From assembly GCF_037478305.1 (NCBI RefSeq), contig NZ_JBBGAZ010000004.1, forward strand, positions 214,458 through 278,457: DNA of 64,000 bases, written 5' to 3'. A program made the translations under genes and the position numbers. The notes below the pieces were generated by a model that saw only the letters and a list, made by a program, of their open reading frames with translations, had not been told where the DNA came from and made no database searches. This DNA is from Cognatishimia coralii (lineage in GTDB: Bacteria > Pseudomonadota > Alphaproteobacteria > Rhodobacterales > Rhodobacteraceae). This document shows, piece after piece, positions 49,798 to 57,417 of this stretch (positions within the stretch are counted from its first letter, which is position 1; each line of letters begins with the position of its first letter).

Positions 49798-51211
49798 GGG
49801 TTTTGTCCAACGGTATTTGGCGCTCGACTGGACAACTCATCGAAGGTCAGTTCTTCGACGGCATAACGATCGCAAACCTCTTCCAAACGACGGCGTAGAA
49901 TTGCGTCTTTGCCTGTAAAAAGCTGCCACCGCCTGATTGCTGTATCGATATATTCTGGTTCATATTCAACGCCGTAACATCGACGGCCTACCTTGTCTGC
50001 TGCCAGTAAGGTCGTTCCCGAACCGAGAAAGGGATCAAATACGACAGCCCCTCTTGGTGATGCATCCTTGATGGCTTCGGCAATCATTGCGACGGGCTTA
50101 ACCGTTGGATGTAGCGCAAGATCGTCACCTTCCGCGGTTTGGAACGTGTTTACTCCAGGATAGGTCCAAACATTGCTTCGGTTACGACCGTACCGCCCAA
50201 GCTGCACGTTGTTGGTGCAGGCATTTCCTGGTTTTGTAAACACTGCAACGAGTTCATGTGCTGAACGATAGAATGATCCTTGTCCTGGAGTGGTTTTGTT
50301 CCAGATGCAGATATTTTTGAGACTTAGGCCTAGATCTCGGCCGACTGAAAGCAAAGTCTCGATGTGGCGCCAGTCCATGAATATGTAAAGCAGTGTACCG
50401 TCATCCACTTGGAGCAGCATGGCAGAAATGCTCTTGCTCAAAAACTCTGTGAATTCGTGATCTGACATCTCTCCAGATGCAAAAGCGAACTCTTCGTGTT
50501 TGGTTTTGCCCCTACCACCAACGTGCCCTTGAATCCGAACGTTGTATGGCGGGTCCGTGATGACCAAGCTCGCGCTTCGTCCGGCAAAAAACTCAGAGAT
50601 TGCTTTTGCGTCGCGAGCATCCCCGCACAGAAGTTGGTGCTCGCCAAGTTGCCATATGTCTCCGGGTTTAGAGACCAATACCGAGGCATGCTCGGGCAAT
50701 GTGTCTTCTTCGGTCTGAGATGGGGCAGGGGCTTCGTGGTCGGACAACAGAATGTCGATCTCGCCGGTGGCAAAGCCGGTGATCTCTAGATCGATGTCTA
50801 TCGCTGGTAACATGTCAGCCAGATCGCCGAGCTCGATTGAGAGAAGTTCGCTATCCCAACCCGCGTTGAGAGCAATCTTGTTGTCTGCAAGGACGTAAGC
50901 ACGCCTTTCAGCATCACTCAAATGGCTGAGACGCATCACGGGAACACGAGTAAGTTCTAATTTCTTTGCAGCCTGCAACCGGCCATGCCCGGCGATGACA
51001 ACACAATCATCACCGATCAGAATTGGATTGGTGAACCCAAACGCCTGAATGCTTTCCGCATTTGATTGATCTGTTTCTTAGAATGGGTGCGCGCGTTTCG
51101 AAGATTGGGTTTGAGTTTACCTGTTGCGACAAACTCGATATTTTCTGGTATGGGTGGTCCAACGGGTAGTTCGCTGGCGCTAACTTGTGCTCGTGGTACT
51201 TTATTTTCCAT
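49794..51211 (-). pseudogene. ParB-domain DNA methyltransferase split by a one-base frameshift
   Basis: The gene begins at ATG 51211 with GAGGCAG upstream and encodes VATGKLKPNLRNARTHSKKQ INQ. At about 51059-51062 the frame breaks; shifting by one base gives AESIQAFGFTNPILIGDD, then VVIAGHGRLQAAKKLELTRV and the rest. A base is missing after CAAAT, where ParB-like domains have QI-AES. The methyltransferase part has VITDPPYNVRI (motif IV) and VFDPFLGSGTTLLAA (motif I), an N4-C/N6-A type. The total of 1418 bases is one short of a multiple of three. A start at 50978 could still give the methyltransferase alone. Confidence 0.82.
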
Positions 51212-51348
51212 TACTGCCTCCTGATTATCAACGCCGAGGAATCGACGGTGAATACAGAAAGTCAAAGTTTAAGAAATGATAATATGCAGCACTGATACTT
51301 TGTTAGTTCTGCATGTATAGTGGAGTGCCAACTGTGAGCTTCTTAGGA

Positions 51349-52224
51349 TCAATTTTCCTTTTTAAAAGAACGATTTGAGTAACTTGGATACTTTTGAGAG
51401 AATTTGCTCTGCAGTCGTCGCAAAACGCTTTCCTCAGAAGATTTGCGGCGCTTTGGTGCCTTTGCGAGTACCGCCAGCGCGGCTTGGGCTACATTGGGCT
51501 GACGTTTCTCATCGATCAAGGATTTCATCTCATTGATCAATTCCGCATCTTGTTCGTGAAACGAGCCGCGAGGCCCAGCCTTGGATAGTGACGGTTTGCG
51601 CATTTGGACTTGAACATAGCTATAGACCGCTTGGCTAAGTCTGTTTTTAAGTTCGTTTCCATTAATGTCGATGCGAACCACATCCTTCAAACCTTCAGGC
51701 GGCAATTTCTTCTCGTCAGCAAAGACGTCACCGTTTGGCTTACAATAGATGTCGAACGCTGGCTGCTCGCTCTCCGTCAAATGGCGAAGGAAACGGTTTT
51801 GGATTTCTTTGCAGCAGTTGAGCACGACAGCGTGAACTAGATCTCGACATTCTCGCTGCTCTTTATCTGTTAGGTCTGACTGCGCGGCCGTCTTATCAAA
51901 CGGATTTCTACCATTCCAGTTGCTTAGGACCGGTATGAGTTGGTCCAAAAATAATGGAAATTTGCCAATTTCGACATTCGAAAACGTCACAGTGACAGAT
52001 GCCTTTTGGACCTGAAGTTCAAGATTAGCGGCCCAAGCGGGAGGCTCGCCTTCCAAGTGTCCGGCTTTTTGGAACACTTTGTAATCCCCCGGCGAATACA
52101 GGTGTTGCCTGATTTCCGTTTCCAAGTCAGATCGCCAATCAATTCCTTCGGGGAACAAAACAAACCAGTAGTGCTGCCAGCCGGCATCAAGAGACAGCTT
52201 TCGATTTCGATTGGTACCAGTCAT
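51349..52224 (-). CDS. Phage-type protein of unknown function, 291 residues
   Basis: A soluble, charged protein: N-terminal half with GWQHYWFVLFPEGIDWRSDL and VQKASVTVTFSNVEIGKFPLF, C-terminal half with QAVYSYVQVQMRKPSLSKAG and a basic tail KAPKRRKSSEESVLRRL. It has no membrane segment and no known catalytic motif. It precedes the methyltransferase on the same strand, so it belongs to the packaging module. I do not recognise the family. The gap 52225-52468 downstream of its start holds no gene. Confidence 0.6.
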   Translation of the reverse strand: MTGTNRNRKLSLDAGWQHYWFVLFPEGIDWRSDLETEIRQHLYSPGDYKVFQKAGHLEGEPPAWAANLELQVQKASVTVTFSNVEIGKFPLFLDQLIPVLSNWNGRNPFDKTAAQSDLTDKEQRECRDLVHAVVLNCCKEIQNRFLRHLTESEQPAFDIYCKPNGDVFADEKKLPPEGLKDVVRIDINGNELKNRLSQAVYSYVQVQMRKPSLSKAGPRGSFHEQDAELINEMKSLIDEKRQPNVAQAALAVLAKAPKRRKSSEESVLRRLQSKFSQKYPSYSNRSFKKEN

Positions 52225-52468
52225 TTGAACACCTCAGATACTCGGCATTTTCGAACCCTGCATCCATGCTACAACGTTAATTGTTCCCTGCATGCAAATT
52301 CAGTTTCCCTGCAGCGGAGCTTAGGGAATACGCTTCCTATAGTGCTGAATCCAATAATTTTCTTGGGGTTGGTTGGTTCGAAGTCAGCCAAAAAATTGAA
52401 ACTTCCCTGATGTCTTCCCTGTAAGCAGGGAAAAGTTGCGAGACTAGTTAGCTCAAGACTGTGCGCAC

Positions 52469-52682
52469 AGCCATCTTCCTTTCTTGAGCGTTTGCTAGGT
52501 GCGGTCAGGCCGCAGAGGCCCGGAATGCCCCCGAAAATGCCCCTGTTCGGGTGTCCCCACCAGAACACCCCGCGCGCCTCACTCACGGGACCTAGGAAGC
52601 TACCTACTTGGGAAGGGTGCATACTGCAGGGAAATAGGTACCAGTAATGGGAGATACCTAATAGATACCTTCCTTCCAGCTA
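52469..52682 (-). repeat. Dispersed repeat family, copy C (reverse, left-end half)
   Basis: Contains the left end only: the complement of GTATCTCCCATTACTGGTACC, CCCGTGAGTGAGGCGCG, one GGGGCATTTTCGGGGGCATT and AAGAAAGGAAGATGGCT, then stops where the core would start. It matches 53477-53702 of copy D in inverted orientation, so the two arms flank the lipoprotein gene at 52845. Confidence 0.85.
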
Positions 52683-52844
52683 TCTGTGGACAGAAATTAA
52701 ATCAAAACGTTCGGCAGGAATACTACGTCATGGTTTGGCCAATTGTTGCATGTATGACGCAAATGATTGAGCACACATATAGCTGCCTTGCCGCGTTAAC
52801 TCCTAGATGTTTGTTTGTCCTGAACTTAGGTTTCAGGGTCAGAG

Positions 52845-53366
52845 ATGTTGAAGATTATTCGCCTATTTGTCGTTGCAGCTGTTCTAAGTGGCTGCGTTGA
52901 AAACTCGGTTCAAGAGAGTTCGCAAGTACCAGTCAGTCAATATTCCCAAGAACTTTCCTCTTTGGCAGACAAAGGCTTTTCGCAGTGTGTTGAATTTGCT
53001 GCGAACGGTTCGGGACCAAACTCAAGCACATTGCTTAGTGCAGGATTCAGTGAGCGGAAAGTGCTAGGCTTTCCGGTTTTTGTACGCTCAGTTTCGGGAC
53101 AAAACTCGCTATTCGACAATCAGTGGGTTTCATTCAGCTTCCGACCAAAACAGCAATCCTGCTTGTTCACCGCAACAAATGTCGGTGGAGGATTATGGGT
53201 TTCTGCCAGCTATGTTCGCACTCAGCTAACAAATGCTGGATGGAAAGAAGTTGATGATGGTTCTAATAAGACATTCACTTACACACGCGGTGCCAATTCG
53301 ATCGTGATGTCGGGGCTTTCTTCCGGAGGACAAACTCAGTTCACGCTCAAAGCGAGCAACACCTGA
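52845..53366 (+). CDS. Lipoprotein of 173 residues between inverted repeats
   Basis: MLKIIRLFVVAAVLSGCVEN has a lipobox LSGC. The mature part has three more Cys (SQCVEFAANG, QQSCLFTATN) and a beta-rich pattern FSFRPKQQSC, LWVSASYVRTQL, FTYTRGANSIVM. No family recognised; similar small lipoproteins are common near secretion or phage-exclusion cargo, but nothing specific is seen. It is the only gene between repeat arms C and D, as if it were a captured single-gene cargo. A hairpin follows the stop. Confidence 0.7.
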   Translation: MLKIIRLFVVAAVLSGCVENSVQESSQVPVSQYSQELSSLADKGFSQCVEFAANGSGPNSSTLLSAGFSERKVLGFPVFVRSVSGQNSLFDNQWVSFSFRPKQQSCLFTATNVGGGLWVSASYVRTQLTNAGWKEVDDGSNKTFTYTRGANSIVMSGLSSGGQTQFTLKASNT

Positions 53367-53380
53367 TTGTTCAACAGGAG

Positions 53381-53410
53381 AGACTGATCTGTAGGATCCG
53401 ATCAGTCTCC
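53381..53410 (+). terminator. Hairpin after the lipoprotein gene
   Basis: GAGACTGATC (53381-53390) and GATCAGTCTC (53401-53410) form a perfect 10-bp stem with a 10-base loop, starting 15 bases after the stop codon. No long T run follows, so termination may be weak or it is a stability structure. Confidence 0.55.
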
Positions 53411-53476
53411 CCATATATTGTCTGGATTGTAAAATCAGGCTCGATGATGTTCAGAGTCAAATCTAAAAACCGTGAC

Positions 53477-54140
53477 GATAGCTGGAAGGAAGGTATCTAT
53501 TAGGTATCTCCCATTACTGGTACCTATTTCCCTGCAGTAAGCTTCTTTACTAAGTAGGTTGCTTCCTATGTCCCGTGAGTGAGGCGCGCGGGGTGTTCTG
53601 GAGGGGATACCCGCCACACCCGAACAGGGGCATTTTCGGGGGCATTCTGGGCCACTACGGCCAGACCGGACCTAGCAAACACTCAAGAAAGGAAGATGGC
53701 TGGGGTGGTAGGATACCTTGTTTCTCGATACGTCCCTTCGGCTTTCCTGCAGCCCTTAGCAAACTGGGGCACTTTCGGGGGCATTTCTCAGGCTGGGTAC
53801 AGGCTGTTCTAGGGAGCCGTAGGCGGACTTTCTGGGTGGGGCACTTCGACATCCCAGCCATACGGGTGCCTAGGGTGTTCCTTCTGTCTGCGAGAGGAAC
53901 AGCTGTCTCACGGGTGCTGCCCTGGGAGCCCTCTCTGGCCCTCTCTGAGGCGCTGTCTGTGGGTCCCTCCTAATAGGTACCAGTAATGGGAGGTGGGGGG
54001 AGGAAAGAAGAAGAAAGAAGAAAGAAGAAAGAAGAAAGAAGAAGTGGGGAGGAAAAGAGCAAGCAGTCAATGGCGTTCTGGGACAGTCGCCTGCTCTGTT
54101 GGGGCTGCGCTATAAATAAGTACCAGTAATGCGAGATGGG
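53477..54140 (+). repeat. Dispersed repeat family, copy D (forward, fullest copy)
   Basis: The most complete copy. Left arm with CATTACTGGTACC (53512-53524) and CCCGTGAGTGAGGCGCG (53573), GGGGCATTTTCGGGGGCATT (53627-53646), core 53696-53862 with ATGGCTGGGGTG/CATCCCAGCCAT ends, a C/T-rich spacer, GGTACCAGTAATGGGAGGT (53977), a GAA microsatellite (54003-54047), the AGCAAGCAGTCAATGG block and a final GTACCAGTAATGCGAGAT (54120). Parallel to copy A over ~550 bases. Between it and the mer genes lies ~75 bases with no gene. Confidence 0.88.
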
Positions 54141-54215
54141 GGGGGTATGGCGAATGGTAGCGGTTGTGAGCAATGAGTCCACAACTGCACATTTCTGCCG
54201 TGAGGCGAATGACAG

Positions 54216-54440
54216 CTATGAACAGCAGGACTTACCTTCCTGTATCGGCGGGCATGGAACGGTGGCGTAGGAGCAATAAACACAGCAATCCCCGTCGAGT
54301 GGTTTCAGCACTGTGTTGCAGGACGTGCACTCGTAGAACCACTGACACGAATCTGTTGGCATCATTTCTTCGGCCACATGCCCGCATTCGGGACAGGTGA
54401 GAACAGATTGAAGAACTACTTCGTTCGTTTGGGTCGCCAT
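54216..54440 (-). CDS. GDCC-family mercury-resistance-associated protein
   Basis: 74 residues with 13 Cys, among them CPECGH, CTSCN and the signature GDCCVYCSYATVPCPPIQ (usually ..CSYGTVPCPPxQ; here Gly is Ala), ending KSCCS. This small Cys-rich protein is a known neighbour of merT/merF in proteobacteria. It probably binds Hg(II) or other soft metals in the cytoplasm. It overlaps merF by 25 bases and is the last gene before repeat copy D. Confidence 0.88.
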   Translation of the reverse strand: MATQTNEVVLQSVLTCPECGHVAEEMMPTDSCQWFYECTSCNTVLKPLDGDCCVYCSYATVPCPPIQEGKSCCS

Positions 54441-54625
54441 AGCGCGTATCCTGTAAGAATGAGAAAACCTGCGAGAAAAGGTAGCAACACGCCGTCACGA
54501 TACACGTAATCAAGCATTCCACTGATCCCTAGCAGAGAGAATAACCACGGCAAGAAAGGTGTTAGGCAACAGACAGCTGCCAATCCTGTGCCGCCAAGAC
54601 TTATGGGAAGCAGCCAGCTATTCAT
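54416..54625 (-). CDS. merF: Mercury transport protein MerF
   Basis: 69 residues from ATG 54625, overlapping the merT stop as ATGA. Two helices, with the Hg-binding pair in LAAVCCLTPFLPWLFSLLG and GVLLPFLAGFLILTGYALW, matching MerF length and pattern. It moves Hg(II) across the inner membrane toward a cytoplasmic reductase, which is missing here. Confidence 0.9.
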   Translation of the reverse strand: MNSWLLPISLGGTGLAAVCCLTPFLPWLFSLLGISGMLDYVYRDGVLLPFLAGFLILTGYALWRPKRTK

Positions 54626-55005
54626 CCGTGACGCCTGAACAAAGCAAACATGGTGCGTGCCGCGTCTTCCTCCCACAAAGGAGAGCTCGCTGTTAGAAGG
54701 AAAGTAATTGTCGCAAAGCAGAGAATTGCGACTGTTGAACGGATGCGGCTTACACATGACCAACGCTTCCATAGCCGTATCCATCCCCAGGTGATGACAA
54801 GGCCTACGACCACGATAATTTCGATGCGATAAGCGACAAAGGGGCCCAGCAATAAAAGCCAAGAGCCTCCTAATCCAATAATTGATAGACCAATAGGCAA
54901 TACGCAGCACGATGCGCTAAGCAAAGCAAGCAGGCCGGCGCCACCGATCAACAATCGGTTCGGCCCGTTGGCATCATTTTTATGTGTTTCGGTGTTAGAC
55001 ATCAT
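54622..55005 (-). CDS. merT: Mercury transport protein MerT-like
   Basis: 127 residues from an ATGATG pair (55005/55002). The first helix has the Cys pair in LLALLSASCCVLPIGLSIIG, and two further helices follow, as in MerT. The second Cys pair that MerT carries in the cytoplasmic loop is represented only by one Cys (RWSCVSR), so function may be altered. It is first gene of the mer operon, divergent from merR, under the dyad promoter between them. No merP or merA is seen. Confidence 0.85.
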   Translation of the reverse strand: MMSNTETHKNDANGPNRLLIGGAGLLALLSASCCVLPIGLSIIGLGGSWLLLLGPFVAYRIEIIVVVGLVITWGWIRLWKRWSCVSRIRSTVAILCFATITFLLTASSPLWEEDAARTMFALFRRHG

Positions 55006-55012
55006 GCCAGAG

Positions 55013-55043
55013 AATATGCATCCTGTAGTAACTACAGAAGCAA
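55013..55043 (-). promoter_or_regulatory. MerR-type promoter of merT
   Basis: On the minus strand a -35 TTGCTT (complement of 55038-55043) and -10 CATATT (55013-55018) are separated by 19 bases containing the perfect dyad CTGTAGTTACTACAG (55023-55037). This is the geometry of MerR-activated promoters, though the dyad differs from the classic GTAC..GTAC Tn501 operator. Confidence 0.75.
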
Positions 55044-55058
55044 GTGGAGTCTGATCAC

Positions 55059-55448
55059 ATGATTGCGATTGGCGAAGCATCCCGCCTTAGCGGCGTTTCG
55101 ATTGAGACCATCCGCTACTACGAGCGCGAGGGTATCATAGCGAGAGCCGAGCGTTCCGCGTCCGGACGACGAGCCTATTCAGACACTGAAATATTCGAGC
55201 TTCGGTTCATAAAACGTTGTCGCGATTTGGGCTTCTCATTGCCAGACGCAGTTGCGCTCCGCGATTTGGCCGATGCGCCGAACAACTCGTGCGAGACCGT
55301 AGAGAGGCTTGGGCGAGCACACCTTACGGAGGTTCGGTCGAAATTGAGGGAGCTACGGCAACTTGAGAAAGCTTTGTCTGAACTGGTTTCAAACTGTGCT
55401 AATGGCAATAATGACTGTCCAATGCTGGACGCACTAAGAGCAAGTTGA
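55059..55448 (+). CDS. merR: MerR-type mercury-responsive regulator
   Basis: 129 residues from ATG 55059. HTH with MIAIGEASRLSGVSIETIRY and YEREGIIARAERSASGRR, dimerisation helix, and three Cys in the MerR order: NNSCETVERLG, then SNCANGNNDCPML. That is the C82/C117/C126-like set that binds Hg(II). Divergent from merT with the operator between. The regulator and transporters remain although the reductase is absent. Confidence 0.92.
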   Translation: MIAIGEASRLSGVSIETIRYYEREGIIARAERSASGRRAYSDTEIFELRFIKRCRDLGFSLPDAVALRDLADAPNNSCETVERLGRAHLTEVRSKLRELRQLEKALSELVSNCANGNNDCPMLDALRAS

Positions 55449-55499
55449 CGGAAAGCTAAAATCGTTAGCACAGAAGGCTTCGTCCGCAAAGCAGACATC

Positions 55500-55803
55500 A
55501 ACAAAAAAACCGAGAAGATCCCCTTCCCGAGCTTTCACCCGCTCTGTAAAAAACCGAGCAACTTCAAGCATCTGAATAAAGAGAACTCTTAGAGGAGATA
55601 TTCAGATGTTCAGCTCTTTCACGCTGTGGTGCGTGTTGGGGGTCAGCTTACGGCTGGCCCTTTTTCTTTTCCTGCGATGGAAGTGGGACGCGAGGCCGAT
55701 ACTGCCCAACGGCCTGTCCTACTGCATTGTCCTGCTGGCGATGATGCCTGCATGGATGCAGCCAGTACCGCTCCCGGTACCGATGTCTCTGGCACTCGGC
55801 TTC
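55500..55803 (+). repeat. Fragment of the integrase module (leader plus truncated small membrane gene)
   Basis: The leader and first 66 codons of the 76-residue membrane-protein gene at 9087-9317 recur here with a handful of changes; ATG is at 55606. Identity ends in GGCACTCGGCTTCG at 55803, and the frame then runs on through foreign sequence to a stop at 55917. The 67-residue gene, integrase and terminator are missing. The fragment forms the joint between merR and the broken xdhC-like gene. Confidence 0.8.
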
Positions 55804-56470
55804 GATAGTCGACATCGACTCCATTTGGCACTGCTCGCGATTGCATGTGGATTGTCCGGCAACCAATCCTTGAGCCTGTTTTCAGGGTTTCTTCATCTGG
55901 CGAAAGCAAATACGTAGGGTATCCCGCCGAGTTTACTAGCGTAGCGAAAGTTCCAGCCTCAGGTCCCTTTCCAAACACAAGAAAACGAATCTCGGGATCG
56001 AGACGTATTTTTATCGACGCCTCAAGCCTGGCAGTTTCCTCGTTGTTCGCAAGCGACATAGTTCCTGTGTTGAAATCAATTTCCAGCGTGCAACTTCGGC
56101 GGTTACTTCGATTGTCTTCAATTGCTTGCAATACTGAGACATCCGGATTTGGGATTAGCAATATTTCAAGCCCGCCACCGCATGGTAGTTCGATGTCAAA
56201 AAAAGGTGACCCGGCACCGTATCGCAAAACACGCGTCGTGTTTTCTGCAAGTGCGTCCACCGCATGCAATGCAATATCTGCTTCAACACAACCAGATGAA
56301 AGCGTACCGACGTAATCTCCACTCGCGAAGATGGTCATCATTGCACCAAGAGGGCGATAAGAGGGGCCCTCAATTCCAACTATCACTGCAAATGTGCATG
56401 GTTGGGTTGCTGTCAATGCCGCGATGATAGGATCCGTGCCTGTCGAATTTAGGTCGATCATAGGGTCCAT
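55804..56470 (-). pseudogene. XdhC/CoxF-like maturation gene, 3' end lost
   Basis: The XdhC N-terminal domain is clear: FAVIVGIEGPSYRPLGAMMT, GTLSSGCVEADIALHA, FFDIELPCGGGLEILLIP. The C-terminal Rossmann part begins (IRFLVFGKGPEAGTFATLV) but after DVDYRS the sequence joins the integrase-module fragment at 55803-55804. The frame then reads ~55 unrelated residues of antisense fragment. About 80-90 family residues are missing, so MoCo sulfuration/insertion for the CO-dehydrogenase-type enzyme may be impaired unless another copy exists. Confidence 0.82.
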
Positions 56471-56574
56471 AGTCCGGTAGTAGCTGTCAGGTGGGGTGGG
56501 CTTCTAATTCCCGCAGCGAAATATACCTACCTGGCAAGAATTTCTGTCCAGGTAGGCAATCTTAATTTTTGTCT

Positions 56575-57363
56575 TTAGCAACAGGACGATACAGCCCTAC
56601 GTGTAAGTACACCGACAAGATGGGCGCGATATGCCGACGATCCATGCAGGTCCTCAATCATATCAGACGGATCACCCGACATGCCATCAATTGCAGAGAC
56701 AGAGAAGTCCGTGCTCAATGCAGCTTCCGCTTCCCGCCAGCGGTACACACCATTATTCGATGCACCCGTTACAGCAACGCGAACCCCACTGGATGTTTTA
56801 GCGACAAAAACACCCACGAGTGCAAATCGTGACGCTGGCTGTTCAAATTTTTGGTAGTTGGCAACCTCCGGAACAGGAAATGTCACAGAGGTGATTATTT
56901 CGCCTTCGTCGAGCGCTGTTTCGAACATCCCTTGGAAGAACTCATCCGCCTGGATTTCACGTTTGTTTGTCTGAATCGTCGCCCCTGACGCCAAAGCGCC
57001 GGCTGGGTAACAAGCGGCGGGATCGTTGTTCGCAAGTGATCCACCAATCGTGCCTCGATTGCGAACCGCAGGGTCGCCAATTTTGCCAGCCAATTGCGCT
57101 AGCGCGGGATAAGTTTTCGCCGACTGTCTAGCTACTTCAGCATGCGTCGTAGCACCACCAATGCTAACGGTACCATCGCTTTGGCTAACACCCACCATTT
57201 CGGAAATACCGCTGAGACTAACCAAGACCTCTGCCGACGCCAAACGTTGCTTCATCGTTGGGAGCAAAGTCTGACCCCCGCCAATTGCTTGAGCGTCTGC
57301 TGATGACAGTGCCTTAGTGGCATCTTCGATTGTTTTTGGGTTTGAGAATTCAAAATTGTACAT
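56575..57363 (-). CDS. coxM: CO dehydrogenase-type FAD subunit (medium)
   Basis: 262 residues. FAD-binding motifs AQAIGGGQTLLPTMKQRLA and NRGTIGGSLANNDPAACYPA are those of the molybdenum hydroxylase medium subunit; the C-terminal domain follows (SRFALVGVFVAKTSSGVRVAVTG). It passes electrons from the iron-sulfur subunit to the acceptor. It follows coxL by 54 bases and precedes the xdhC-like remnant. Confidence 0.9.
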   Translation of the reverse strand: MYNFEFSNPKTIEDATKALSSADAQAIGGGQTLLPTMKQRLASAEVLVSLSGISEMVGVSQSDGTVSIGGATTHAEVARQSAKTYPALAQLAGKIGDPAVRNRGTIGGSLANNDPAACYPAGALASGATIQTNKREIQADEFFQGMFETALDEGEIITSVTFPVPEVANYQKFEQPASRFALVGVFVAKTSSGVRVAVTGASNNGVYRWREAEAALSTDFSVSAIDGMSGDPSDMIEDLHGSSAYRAHLVGVLTRRAVSSCC

Positions 57364-57417
57364 GTTTTTCTCCTGTCTGGTGGCTGGACCGGTTGCACCG
57401 GTCTAAGCCTTCCCAGA

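Noticed and set aside
53575..53973. 132-residue frame through repeat copy D (and similar frames in copies A, B, C and E on either strand)
   Set aside because: Insertions and deletions between copies shift the frame, and substitutions do not favour synonymous changes. The repeat is better seen as non-coding.
54001..54047. GAA/GAAA microsatellite
   Set aside because: Simple-sequence slippage within copy D; a shorter form exists in copy A (4918-4931). No sign of phase-variable control because no gene starts beside it.
55606..55917. Intact 103-residue membrane protein
   Set aside because: Only the first 66 codons match the copy at 9087-9317; the remainder is antisense xdhC sequence, so it is a truncated copy.
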